A stretch of DNA of 64,000 nucleotides, from the NCBI GenBank assembly GCA_964620485.1, contig CAZUGU010000012.1, positions 45,806 to 109,805 on the forward strand, given 5' to 3'. Origin of the DNA: CAZTUH01 sp964620485. GTDB lineage: Bacteria > Pseudomonadota > Gammaproteobacteria > Burkholderiales > Burkholderiaceae_B. Below the pieces are notes generated by a model that saw nothing but the letters and a program-made list of their open reading frames with translations, was not told where the DNA came from and searched no databases. A program made the position numbers and the translations under genes. Shown here piece after piece: positions 55,744 to 64,000 of this stretch (its first letter is position 1; the number at the start of each line of letters is the position of its first letter).

Positions 55744-57291
55744 TTAAAATTGATTACTCTTTTTAAAATCTTTTAAGGCATTTATTAATTTTAATTCATG
55801 ATCTTTTGATAATTCCTTTTCATCGTCAATACTATTAATTAAGTTCGAATATTCACAATACAAGTAATTTTTTAGTTCTTTTTCAAAACTTAAGATTTTA
55901 AATATATCTATATCATCAAAATAATTATTATTGATATAAAAAAGCATAATGGCTTGTTCCCATGTTGGTAAAGGTCGATATTGTTCCTGTCTTAAAAATT
56001 CCACAATACGTTTACCACGTTCCAATTGATGACTTGTAGATTTATCTAAATCAGATACAAACTGTGCAAATGCTTCTAATTCACGATATTGAGCCAAATC
56101 TGTTCTAATCCTACTAGCTAATTTTTTGATAATTTTAGGTTGTGCAGCACTACCTACCCGTGATACCGAAATTCCAACATCAACAGCTGGGAATATACCA
56201 GAATTAAATAAGTCTGTATCCAAGAAAATTTGACCATCCGTAATAGAGATAACATTGGTTGGAACAAAAGCTGAAACATCACTTGCTTGTGTTTCTACAA
56301 TAGGTAATGCAGTTAAAGAGCCAGTTTTATTTTTTATGGAACCATTGGTAAATTTTTCAACGTAATCTTTATTAACACAAGCTGCACGTTCTAACAGACG
56401 TGAATGAAGATAAAATATATCACCTGGATATGCTTCTCGACCTGGAGGTCGATGTAAAAGTAAAGATATTTGTCGATATGCCCAAGCTTGTTTAGTTAAA
56501 TCATCATAGATAATTAAAGCATCTTGACCGCGATCACGAAAATATTCACCCATTGTGCAGCCAGTATATGGTGCAAGATATTGCATAGAAACAGGATCTG
56601 ATGCAGTTGCAACAACAACAATTGTGTATTCCATTGCGCCATATTTTTCTAATTTTTGAACTACGTCGTTAACTGCAGAAGCCTTTTGTGAAATAGCAAC
56701 ATAAATACAAGTAACATTTTTGTCTTTTTGATTAATAATTGTATCAATAGCAATTGATGTTTTGCCGGTTTGGCGATCACCGATAATTAGTTCTCTTTGT
56801 CCCTTTCCAATAGGAATCATGGTATCAATAGCTTTAATACCGGTTTTTAATGGCTCTGAAACAGGATTACGAGTTATAATACCGGGTGCAATTTTTTCAA
56901 TAATATCAGTTTCTTTTGTATTAATTGATTCTTTCCCATCAATTGGATTGCCAAGCATATTAACCACTCGTCCTTTTAATTTCGGACCAATTGGAACTTC
57001 TAATAAGCGACCAGTCGATTTGACTTGATCTCCAACAGAAATATAAGTGTAATTTCCAAGAATTATTGCTCCTACAGAATCATATTCTAGATTTAATGCC
57101 AGACCAAAAAGATTGTTAGAGAATTCTAACATTTCTCCTTGCATTACATCAGACAAACCACAAATATATGCGATTCCATCGGAAACAGATATAACAGTTC
57201 CACATGTTTTTATGTCAAGTTGAATACCAGTACCAAGATTCTTAATGCGTTCTTTTAATAAGTCACTAATTTCAGTGTGATTAATTTGCAT
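55744..57291 (-). CDS. atpA: ATP synthase F1 alpha subunit
   Basis: A 515-residue non-catalytic nucleotide-binding subunit with Walker A G171-D-R-Q-T-G-K-T178, Y-D-D-L-T-K-Q-A in the Walker B region, and V-G-S-A-A-Q (the family S-R-V-G-S-A-A-Q). The start ATG follows AGGAG. The gene sits between atpH and atpG in the normal order. Confidence 0.98.
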   Translation of the reverse strand: MQINHTEISDLLKERIKNLGTGIQLDIKTCGTVISVSDGIAYICGLSDVMQGEMLEFSNNLFGLALNLEYDSVGAIILGNYTYISVGDQVKSTGRLLEVPIGPKLKGRVVNMLGNPIDGKESINTKETDIIEKIAPGIITRNPVSEPLKTGIKAIDTMIPIGKGQRELIIGDRQTGKTSIAIDTIINQKDKNVTCIYVAISQKASAVNDVVQKLEKYGAMEYTIVVVATASDPVSMQYLAPYTGCTMGEYFRDRGQDALIIYDDLTKQAWAYRQISLLLHRPPGREAYPGDIFYLHSRLLERAACVNKDYVEKFTNGSIKNKTGSLTALPIVETQASDVSAFVPTNVISITDGQIFLDTDLFNSGIFPAVDVGISVSRVGSAAQPKIIKKLASRIRTDLAQYRELEAFAQFVSDLDKSTSHQLERGKRIVEFLRQEQYRPLPTWEQAIMLFYINNNYFDDIDIFKILSFEKELKNYLYCEYSNLINSIDDEKELSKDHELKLINALKDFKKSNQF

Positions 57292-57321
57292 ATTAACTCC
57301 TGGGATTTGTATTCTTTATAC

Positions 57322-57873
57322 TTACACTTTTAGGTACTTATATATTGAAACTAAGTAAGATTGAATAGAGAAATCCAATAATTGATCTTTTATCAAGATT
57401 TGTATTCCTCCAATAAGTGATTTTTTAATTTTAAAAGTTGATCTAATTTTCAAATTGAATTTATTTTCACATTTTAAAATTAAATGATTCATTTCAGAAT
57501 CTTGCAATGGAAATGCACTAAGAACAGTGATTCGTGTTATTCCAGCATGGATATCTTTTAATTTTTGAAGTTGTTGATTAATTTGAGATAGTAAAAAGAT
57601 ACGTTTCTTCTTAATAAGAAAACTAATAAAATTATTTAGTTGATCAGGCAAAGTAACCTTAATTAGATATGATAATAAATCGATTTTCTGATAAGAATTT
57701 AGGATGGGATTTAGAAGCATTATTCTTACGTCTGGATTAGTTAATAAGATTTCCATCTTACGTATTAAATTGATCCATAAATCCAATTCTTTATTTCTAT
57801 AATTTTGTGAAATAGAAAATAATGTCTCTGCATAAATTCTGGAAATGGTTAACAATTTAGATATTCTAATCAT
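57322..57873 (-). CDS. atpH: ATP synthase F1 delta subunit
   Basis: A 183-residue peripheral-stalk protein linking F1 to subunit b. Sequence is divergent, as is normal for delta, but A-E-T-L-F-S-I near residues 15-21 and the C-terminal K-S-L-I-G-G-I-Q-I-L-I near 150-165 (family P-x-L-I-G-G) identify it. Position between atpF and atpA is decisive. It is 3 bp downstream of atpF. Confidence 0.95.
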   Translation of the reverse strand: MIRISKLLTISRIYAETLFSISQNYRNKELDLWINLIRKMEILLTNPDVRIMLLNPILNSYQKIDLLSYLIKVTLPDQLNNFISFLIKKKRIFLLSQINQQLQKLKDIHAGITRITVLSAFPLQDSEMNHLILKCENKFNLKIRSTFKIKKSLIGGIQILIKDQLLDFSIQSYLVSIYKYLKV

Positions 57874-57876
57874 AAT

Positions 57877-58347
57877 TTAAAATCTTTTTTTAAATTGATC
57901 TAACAAGTCTACATGATCAGTGAAATGAATTTCACGATGAAGAATCTTTTCAGCACAATTAATAGCTAATATAGCTAAATCATCACGTAACATATTACGT
58001 ACATCTTGTATAGTCTTTTCAATTTCTCGATGCCCTTGAGCAATAAGAGCATCTCGTTCATTTTTAGCTTCATATCGACTATTTTCAATTATAATTTCCG
58101 CTTTTTTTTCAGCTTTAGCAATTTGAGCATCAATTTCATTTTTTGCAGAAAGTTTCATTTTTTCAATACTCTTTTGAGTAGATATTAAATCATTCTGAGC
58201 TTTATTTGCAGCAATAAGACTGTCAGTAATTTTCTGACGTCTCTCATCAATTATTTTAATTAATGGAGACAATATAAATTTCATTGTGATTAAACTAAAA
58301 ATAAAAAAAACAAGCAATTGAAAAAAAAGCGTTGCATTTAAGTTCAC
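57877..58347 (-). CDS. atpF: ATP synthase Fo b subunit
   Basis: I take GTG at 58347 as start: it gives (M)-N-L-N-A-T-L-F-F-Q and 156 residues, the family length, with GAGAGG about 10 nt upstream. The frame also extends six codons to a TTG, which is not supported. One N-terminal membrane segment (residues 5-25) is followed by a long charged helix rich in Lys, Glu and Ala that dimerises as the stator. Confidence 0.96.
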   Translation of the reverse strand: MNLNATLFFQLLVFFIFSLITMKFILSPLIKIIDERRQKITDSLIAANKAQNDLISTQKSIEKMKLSAKNEIDAQIAKAEKKAEIIIENSRYEAKNERDALIAQGHREIEKTIQDVRNMLRDDLAILAINCAEKILHREIHFTDHVDLLDQFKKRF

Positions 58348-58431
58348 TGTAATGAAACCTCTCAAAATTTTCGATTAATAACCCTTTATTAATAGTCCTT
58401 AGAAATAAAACAGATTTTTATAAAAATTTTA

Positions 58432-58674
58432 TTAATTAATAAATGGATTAGCAAATGCAAACAACATTGCAATACCAACACCAATTAAAAAGGCTGCATC
58501 AATTAAACCAACTAATAAAAACATTTTTGTTTGTAGAGCATTCATTAATTCTGGTTGTCGTGCTGACGCCTCAAGATATTTACTACCCATAATAGCAATT
58601 CCAATACACGCACCAATAGATCCAAGTCCAACGATAAAAGCACAAGAAATAGCAACAAAAGCAGAATCTGTCAT
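58432..58674 (-). CDS. atpE: ATP synthase Fo c subunit
   Basis: The 80-residue hairpin proteolipid has two membrane helices, the polar loop A38-R-Q-P-E42, and the proton-binding acid D59 in helix 2 (G-L-I-D-A-A-F). The glycine-rich first helix (G-L-G-S-I-G-A-C-I-G) packs the c-ring. AGGAG precedes the ATG. Aspartate at this site is consistent with proton coupling. Confidence 0.97.
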   Translation of the reverse strand: MTDSAFVAISCAFIVGLGSIGACIGIAIMGSKYLEASARQPELMNALQTKMFLLVGLIDAAFLIGVGIAMLFAFANPFIN

Positions 58675-58778
58675 GATATTACAACTCCTAGCAAAAATGA
58701 ATGCACAAATAATTAATTAAAAAATATAAAAATAGAAAAAGTTTTATTCTAATATAGAAATATACTGGAAATATTTTT

Positions 58779-59663
58779 TTAATTTGTTTTATGGACTTGA
58801 ACAATATATATGACTGATAACATCATAAAAATAAATGCTTGTAGAAATACAATTAAAATATGAAAAATAGTCCATATAGAACCAAATAAAATATGACAAA
58901 AGCCTAGTCCTATACTAAAAATATTCAATCCATTCCAAGAACCACCAAGTAAAGCAATTAACATAAATATTAATTCACCAGCGAACATATTACCAAATAA
59001 TCTCATTCCTAACGAGACTGATTTTGCTGCATATTCAACAATATTTATTATGAGATTAGTTGGAGCTAATAGAATAGATATAAAACCAACCGAGTGAAAT
59101 GGTTCAGTTAATAATTCTTTAATGAATCCATAAGAAGCTTTGATACTTAAACGATAATAAAGTTCTAAAAGAATTACCCCAAAAGCCATGCCAATCGGAA
59201 TATTCAAATCAGCGGTAGGTAAAATTCGATGATAATAAAATGGATCATTGCGTTCGACACCTAAACCTGTTAGATGAAAAATATAAGGTAATAAATCAAT
59301 AGGTAGTAAATCCAAAGCATTCATAAGAATAATCCATATAAATATTATCAATGCAAATGATATTATAAATCTTCTATTTTTTTCATTAACAATTGCGTCT
59401 TTAATTTGTTTATCGATTATTTCAATAACTATTTCAATACAAGTTTGTAAACGTCCTGGTGTATGCAATGAAGCATAACGTGTAATAATCCAAAGAAATA
59501 AAATTCCTAAAAATCCAGTGAATATAGACCAAAACAAAGAATCGTAATTAATTACATCTATTCTGAAAATAGCAGATTGTTTTTCGCCAATATTATTTAA
59601 ATGTATTAGGTGATGTTGAATATATTCAGATAGAGATATAATATTTTTGGAATTAGTTATCAT
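58779..59663 (-). CDS. atpB: ATP synthase Fo a subunit
   Basis: A 294-residue membrane protein forming the proton channel. The essential arginine lies in S-L-G-M-R-L-F-G-N-M-F-A-G, and the preceding helix and the Q-A-F-I-F-M-M-L-S region near the C-terminus match. It has five or six membrane segments. It follows the short atpI-like frame by 31 bp. Confidence 0.97.
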   Translation of the reverse strand: MITNSKNIISLSEYIQHHLIHLNNIGEKQSAIFRIDVINYDSLFWSIFTGFLGILFLWIITRYASLHTPGRLQTCIEIVIEIIDKQIKDAIVNEKNRRFIISFALIIFIWIILMNALDLLPIDLLPYIFHLTGLGVERNDPFYYHRILPTADLNIPIGMAFGVILLELYYRLSIKASYGFIKELLTEPFHSVGFISILLAPTNLIINIVEYAAKSVSLGMRLFGNMFAGELIFMLIALLGGSWNGLNIFSIGLGFCHILFGSIWTIFHILIVFLQAFIFMMLSVIYIVQVHKTN

Positions 59664-59694
59664 CGTGATTTACCGAAATTATTTACAAATATAA

Positions 59695-59895
59695 TTAGCT
59701 TTGAAATTCTAGTAATACATATACATAATCCTTTGAAGTGCAAATTAAACTAACTAACATTGCCGGAAACATGAACCAATCTCCAATAAATTTAATAGAA
59801 TATAACATCACTAATACTATTAGAAGTAATTTTAAAGTTTTACTTAATAAGTAAATATAAAACTTTTCTTTTGGTAAATAACAAATAAAAAGCAA
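59695..59895 (-). CDS. atpI: ATP synthase subunit I-like protein, N-terminally degraded
   Basis: This frame encodes 66 residues with two hydrophobic segments and ends like AtpI (W-F-M-F-P-A-M-L-V-S-L). An open frame continues upstream to about 60000 without an ATG, with more AtpI-like residues (A-L-S-F-L-I-G and N-L-L-L-V-L), until a stop. AtpI is usually 120-165 residues, so the N-terminus is eroded or uses a rare start. AtpI helps c-ring assembly or Mg2+ supply but is dispensable in several bacteria, so decay is plausible. Confidence 0.55.
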   Translation of the reverse strand: MLFICYLPKEKFYIYLLSKTLKLLLIVLVMLYSIKFIGDWFMFPAMLVSLICTSKDYVYVLLEFQS

Positions 59896-60456
59896 TACTA
59901 ATAATAAATTAGATAAAAAATAAATTGAAAATCCGATTAGAAATGACAGAGCTCTTTTTAATCTTGTAATAATTCTAATAATTAATGTACTTTGATAGTC
60001 CTATAAATCCCTGATATAAAATCATCTTAAAAGAGAATAGTTATATCCAGTTCGATTATTTTTATATTTATCATTATTTCTAATAAATTTTAGAAATAGC
60101 ATATTGTATATTTTATTAATAAATACCTAGAATTTCTTAGAAAGAATTAAATTATTAAATTATATATTTAATACAAATATGACTGAAAGGTATTTTTATA
60201 TAAAAGATTTTAAATATCCTTAATTCATTTTTAAATTATATTAATATCTAAAATGTGGTAACTGATTTATAAGGAATGTATGTATATATGTAAATTGGTA
60301 TATACTTAGCAATACATTAGATAATTCATATAATTACATATATGCTTACAATTTAAATCTACCAAAATTTTCTTAATATAATATTTAGAATAATCTTCGA
60401 TGTGTTCAAAACACTGTTCTACCATTTTATGGTAATTTTATGTATATCTTGGATTC
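59896..60456. other. Gap upstream of the atp operon
   Basis: The atpI-like frame continues to about 60000. The rest is AT-rich and should hold the atp operon promoter. The parA/parB genes often found upstream of atp in relatives are not seen. Confidence 0.45.
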
Positions 60457-60507
60457 TTGTTGAAGAAAAAAATAAATTTAAATTTTAAACTTAATAAATT
60501 GAATATA

Positions 60508-60870
60508 ATGTTAAAAGAATACAAAATTATTTTTTCAAAAATTCTATTGAATGCATCTATAGGAATTTTAGAACACGAGAAACTTTCAGAACAGCCATTA
60601 TACATTGATGCTAAATTTAGTATTCGTATTAAAAATCAGATAAATGATCAAGATATTCGTACTATTATAGACTATAGATGTTTACATGAGATTATTATCA
60701 ATGAATGTAAATGTACTCATATTAATTTAATCGAAACATTAATCGAACGAATAATGTTTCGATTAACAGTTAAATTTCCAGAAATTCATCATATATATTT
60801 ACGCATTAGTAAGCCTATGGCTTTTTTAGATTGTGATTCAGTTTCAATAGAGCTTGAGCATACTCACTGA
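60508..60870 (+). CDS. folB: Dihydroneopterin aldolase
   Basis: FolB forms 6-hydroxymethyl-dihydropterin in folate synthesis. I choose ATG 60508, which gives 120 residues starting M-L-K-E-Y-K-I. An in-frame TTG at 60457 adds 17 Lys/Asn-rich residues unlike the family. Family marks are L-L-N-A-S-I-G-I-L-E-H-E, D-Y-R near the centre, and L-I-E-T-L-I-E-R-I. The ribosome binding site is weak. It is the only folate gene in view. Confidence 0.85.
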   Translation: MLKEYKIIFSKILLNASIGILEHEKLSEQPLYIDAKFSIRIKNQINDQDIRTIIDYRCLHEIIINECKCTHINLIETLIERIMFRLTVKFPEIHHIYLRISKPMAFLDCDSVSIELEHTH

Positions 60871-60959
60871 TAATCAGTTTTTTATCACTTATTCTTATAG
60901 TTTTCACATCTAACTTATTTGAATACAAAGTTAACTAACATAATAATTAATCTATTGAG

Positions 60960-62135
60960 TTAGTTAATTTCTGAAGCTATAGAAATTATTTTTCTTTTAA
61001 TATATGGAATTCGATCAATCCAGCGCATTCCAGTATTTCTTAACCATGCTAGTGGAGTTAATTGAGACAGAAAAAGGTTATGGATTTTATCTGTAATGAA
61101 TTGCATTGAATACACGGATCTTATTCTAGAATGCCAATAACGTTTTAGTATTATTGAATCTCCAATACCTACATAAGATTCCCGAGATATTATAGTTCGA
61201 ACTAAAATTTCTACATCACCTAAACCGAGATTTAATCCTTGACCTGCTAATGGATGCAAACTATGGGCAGCATCACCAACTAATGCAACATTTGGGCCAA
61301 TCATTTTTGAATAACACAATTCTAGTGGAAAACTATAAATTTGACTTCGTATGCGTAATTTTCCTAATCTGTCTTCAGTAATCAAAGCTAACATAGATTC
61401 AAGGCTGCTAACTTGATCAGTATATTTCATCATGGACAATGATTGTGCATATTTTGTACATATAGATAAAACCATTGAAACTTGTGATCCTTCTTGAGTA
61501 TTTGGCATTGGTAATAATGCCAATATACTTTCTATATTAAACCATTGAAAAGCAGTATCTTGATGCGAATAATCAGATGTTAAATGTGTAATAATACTTG
61601 TTTCATTATAAGGTCGTACTTGATATGCAATGCCTGAATTAGCACGTAACAATGAGAATGGTCCATCTGCACCAATAAATAATGCAGCATCTATTTGTAA
61701 TCCATGTTCTAGATTGAGTATTCCATTACAGTAATTTGTATAACGCTCTTCTAACCAAGGTACTTGCAAATCATTTAATTTTTTAATTAAAATTTTCTCA
61801 ATCTCATTGGCTTCAACAATCCAAGCTAATTGAGGTAATGTAGCTTGCCAAGCATTTAATTGCAGTAAACCATCCCCATCTCCATGAATCTCCATAGCTT
61901 GTACTGGTGCTAAACGCTGCACTGGTAACATTTCCCATACACCCAGTTTAAATAAAAAAGCTTTACTTGCTTCAGAAATAGCGTAAACACGTGGATAATA
62001 CATATTAGTTTGTAAAAAACTAGGTGTATGTTTTGGAGCTACAATTCTAACATCATATCCGTATTTAATAAGCGCTAAAGCAGCCGATAAACCAACAATT
62101 CCTGCTCCGCATACTACTATTTTTTCAGATTTCAT
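60960..62135 (-). CDS. FAD-dependent ubiquinone hydroxylase (UbiH/VisC type)
   Basis: This 391-residue flavin monooxygenase has the N-terminal dinucleotide fold G-A-G-I-V-G-L near residues 10-16. The second FAD motif is G-D-A-A-H-S-L-H-P-L-A-G-Q-G-L-N-L-G, the hallmark of the UbiH/UbiF/UbiI family. These enzymes hydroxylate the ring of ubiquinone precursors. Which carbon is modified cannot be decided from this sequence, so no gene symbol is given. With ubiX, ubiB and ubiE it supports ubiquinone synthesis in this organism. Confidence 0.88.
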   Translation of the reverse strand: MKSEKIVVCGAGIVGLSAALALIKYGYDVRIVAPKHTPSFLQTNMYYPRVYAISEASKAFLFKLGVWEMLPVQRLAPVQAMEIHGDGDGLLQLNAWQATLPQLAWIVEANEIEKILIKKLNDLQVPWLEERYTNYCNGILNLEHGLQIDAALFIGADGPFSLLRANSGIAYQVRPYNETSIITHLTSDYSHQDTAFQWFNIESILALLPMPNTQEGSQVSMVLSICTKYAQSLSMMKYTDQVSSLESMLALITEDRLGKLRIRSQIYSFPLELCYSKMIGPNVALVGDAAHSLHPLAGQGLNLGLGDVEILVRTIISRESYVGIGDSIILKRYWHSRIRSVYSMQFITDKIHNLFLSQLTPLAWLRNTGMRWIDRIPYIKRKIISIASEIN

Positions 62136-63183
62136 CTTATAAATGACTTTTTTAAATCTTTAAGCATATCTTATCCTGCATAATACTTATCCTGAATAAT
62201 ATTAAATAAAGACTCTTTCTGTATTATTTTAAATCAAGATCAGCATGTAAATATTTTTTATTATTTTACATAAAATATCAAGGTTTCAGATATTGATTTA
62301 AATGAAAGGATTATTTAATGTTATAATGTTATTAACATCAATTAAAATAAATTAGATGTTGAAAAATAAATAAACATATTACAAATAAACTTATTATGCG
62401 ATTTAATGATAAGATAACTACACTAAGATATGTAGTATCCTATTTCTATTTTGGAAAAGTTTTCCAATGTGTTTATTGAATAAAAATAGTTGAATATTTT
62501 TTAAATTTTCTGATCTTAGTTTTTATATCATGAGACAGAATGTAATGCTTGTTAGACTTCCTTATTTAAATTTTAAAAAGATTAATTTGTATAAATACCA
62601 TCATTATAAATATAGGTTTTTATTTATATATCAAACATATCAATTAAAACAATTAAAAAAATTAAAAATATTAAATAGATTGTAGTCATTTTTAATGCAA
62701 AGTATTAATAAATTTAATTATTTTTAGTTTTTCTTTATAAATTATCAAGATTTTTTAAAAATTTTCAAGACATTTATACATAAGCTTATAGTTTTAATAA
62801 TTTAAAAATAACCTAACCTAGTAATTAGGAATTTGAAATATAAATTTCAATCAAGATTGCATGATAATCTAAGAAATAGATAAACAAAAACAAAAAATTA
62901 TTAAATGAGATTTACATTTTAAATGTTATTATATTATTTTTTATGTAAATACAAATCTTTTAATTTTCACATATTTCAATAGTTATATATTAATATAGAA
63001 CTATTTATTGATAGTAATTATCGAATTGATCAATGAATTAATGTTTACTTTAATACTTAAATTTCTATTAGAAAATAAAAAAATAATTCTAAGATAATTA
63101 ATTAGCGTTATAGAATTAATTAGAGATATATTAATTTAAAAAAATTCTTTCACTTATTATGATGATTTAAATCAAATTCCAAT
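62136..63183. other. Large gene-free gap between the ubiH-type gene and rpe
   Basis: About 1 kb, AT-rich, with a two-copy 16-nt near-repeat at 62170-62201. It lies between divergent genes and should hold both promoters. I recognise no gene remnant. Confidence 0.45.
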
Positions 63184-63876
63184 ATGTTTAATAAATTAAA
63201 AAAAACACGTATTGTTCCTAGCATTTTATCTGCTGATTTTGCGCAGTTAGGTAAAGAGGTTTGTGATGTTGTTTCTGCTGGAGCCGATTGGATTCATATG
63301 GATGTTATGGACAATCATTTTGTTCCAAACCTAACTATGGGGCCTGCAATATGTCGTGCAATACGCTCATATATTCAAGTTCCCATTGATGTCCATCTTA
63401 TGGTCGAATCAGTAGATTCATTAATTCCACATTTTTCTAATGCAGGAGCGAATATCATTACATTTCATATAGAGGCTTCTAAACATATTGATCGTACATT
63501 ATTAATGATACGAAATCATGGATGTAAAGCGGGGATAGCAATTAATCCAGCTACGCCTTTAAATCATATACAACATATAATTGATAAACTAGATGTGATA
63601 CTGTTGATGTCAGTTAATCCTGGATTTGGAGGTCAAAATTTTATTCCAAATACTATAAATAAAATACGAGAAGCACGAAATATCATTGATAATTGGACAA
63701 AAAATGGAGGAAATCCTATATTTCTTCAGGTAGATGGCGGTATAAAAATTGAAAATATAGCAAAAATCCGAAATGCTGGAGCAGATACTTTTATTATAGG
63801 TTCTGCAATTTTTGAAAAAGAAAATTATGCAAAGGAAATTAGTAAGCTAAGAGAAAAAATTATTCATAGTAACTAA
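63184..63876 (+). CDS. rpe: Ribulose-phosphate 3-epimerase
   Basis: This 230-residue TIM-barrel enzyme interconverts ribulose-5-phosphate and xylulose-5-phosphate in the pentose phosphate pathway. Matches include P-S-I-L-S-A-D-F-A near residues 12-20, H-M-D-V-M-D-N-H-F-V-P-N with metal ligands, H-L-M-V, S-V-N-P-G-F-G-G-Q and V-D-G-G-I. Length is normal. A 16-bp hairpin follows. Confidence 0.96.
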   Translation: MFNKLKKTRIVPSILSADFAQLGKEVCDVVSAGADWIHMDVMDNHFVPNLTMGPAICRAIRSYIQVPIDVHLMVESVDSLIPHFSNAGANIITFHIEASKHIDRTLLMIRNHGCKAGIAINPATPLNHIQHIIDKLDVILLMSVNPGFGGQNFIPNTINKIREARNIIDNWTKNGGNPIFLQVDGGIKIENIAKIRNAGADTFIIGSAIFEKENYAKEISKLREKIIHSN

Positions 63877-63956
63877 GTCCTCTAAGATTTAGAACATGTA
63901 ATATTGAACGGATATTTCACTAGAAATTGTTGACTTAATAATAAATAAATTAATTA

Positions 63957-63992
63957 TAAACTATCTAATAATATGAATTATTAGATAGTTTA
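63957..63992. terminator. 16-bp perfect hairpin downstream of rpe
   Basis: Arms 63957-63972 and 63977-63992 pair exactly with a 4-nt loop, 81 bp beyond the rpe stop. It resembles the other long gene-end hairpins here and probably ends the rpe transcript. Confidence 0.65.
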
Positions 63993-64000
63993 ATTATTAT

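Noticed and set aside
60508..63183. Candidate replication origin in the AT-rich gaps
   Set aside because: No dnaA, no cluster of DnaA boxes and no clear strand switch typical of oriC were found.

Overview
The window is very AT-rich bacterial DNA with a betaproteobacterial (Burkholderiales, Bordetella/Alcaligenaceae-like) gene set: ilvB-ilvH-ilvC-pssA-rpsO-pnp, prfA-prmC-grxD-ubiX, metX-metW, a DUF1841 gene, argJ next to a DUF815 ATPase, and an atpIBEFHAGDC operon. It carries single-copy housekeeping genes, long AT-rich gaps where relatives usually have genes, recognisable decayed genes, and no phage, IS or plasmid genes. This fits a host-restricted endosymbiont with a reducing genome. A relative of the trypanosomatid symbionts (Candidatus Kinetoplastibacterium) is one plausible identity, but it is not proven from this sequence.

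Layout. 1-4.1 kb: the 5' end of a ferredoxin-NADP reductase gene (minus), then an iron(III) ABC transporter fbpABC (plus). 4.1-7.7 kb: glnA, a hemW-like gene with a damaged radical-SAM motif, and speG (all minus). 7.9-8.8 kb: xthA and a tRNA-Ala. 8.9-15.7 kb, minus: pnp, rpsO, pssA, ilvC, ilvH, ilvB. 16.3-20.8 kb: tRNA-Ser(CGA), serS, and an ftsK lacking its gamma domain. 21.4-25.0 kb: DUF1841 gene and aapQMP amino-acid transporter genes without aapJ. 25.3-30.3 kb: mutY, an unidentified remnant, an AI-2E-type transporter, ilvD. 30.8-35.1 kb: carbonic anhydrase, ubiX-grxD-prmC-prfA, tRNA-Phe. 35.4-41.0 kb: argJ, DUF815 ATPase, a 2.7-kb decayed stretch with thiG and thiD pseudogenes, pcm. 41.3-47.4 kb: ubiB, ubiE, serA, metW, metX. 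47.8-51.9 kb: tRNA-Arg(CCG), a cytochrome c5 pseudogene, nnrD, priA. 52.9-60.0 kb: the complete F1Fo ATP synthase operon (minus). 60.5-63.9 kb: folB, a ubiH-type monooxygenase, rpe.

How it works together. Kept functions include branched-chain amino acid synthesis (ilvB, ilvH, ilvC, ilvD), arginine (argJ), serine, O-acetylhomoserine and glutamine synthesis, folate (folB), ubiquinone (ubiX, ubiB, ubiE, ubiH-like), iron import and ATP synthase. Lost or eroding functions include thiamine synthesis (thiG and thiD are pseudogenes) and a cytochrome c5 whose heme motif is gone. Heme metabolism may also be affected: the hemW-like protein has lost a cluster cysteine, and hemA and hemE are absent from the places where I expect them from relatives. 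Because acetolactate synthase needs thiamine diphosphate, thiamine would have to come from the host or from genes elsewhere.

Noncoding DNA carries two structural signatures. One is a set of long perfect or near-perfect inverted repeats (arms of 13-25 bp), several overlapping stop codons between convergent genes and two lying between divergent genes. The other is a set of short tandem duplications (11-23 bp) found in gaps and in one pseudogene. I found no convincing previously undescribed multi-gene system. The most noteworthy signals are the altered HemW, the gamma-less FtsK, the palindromes and the C34 tRNA set.
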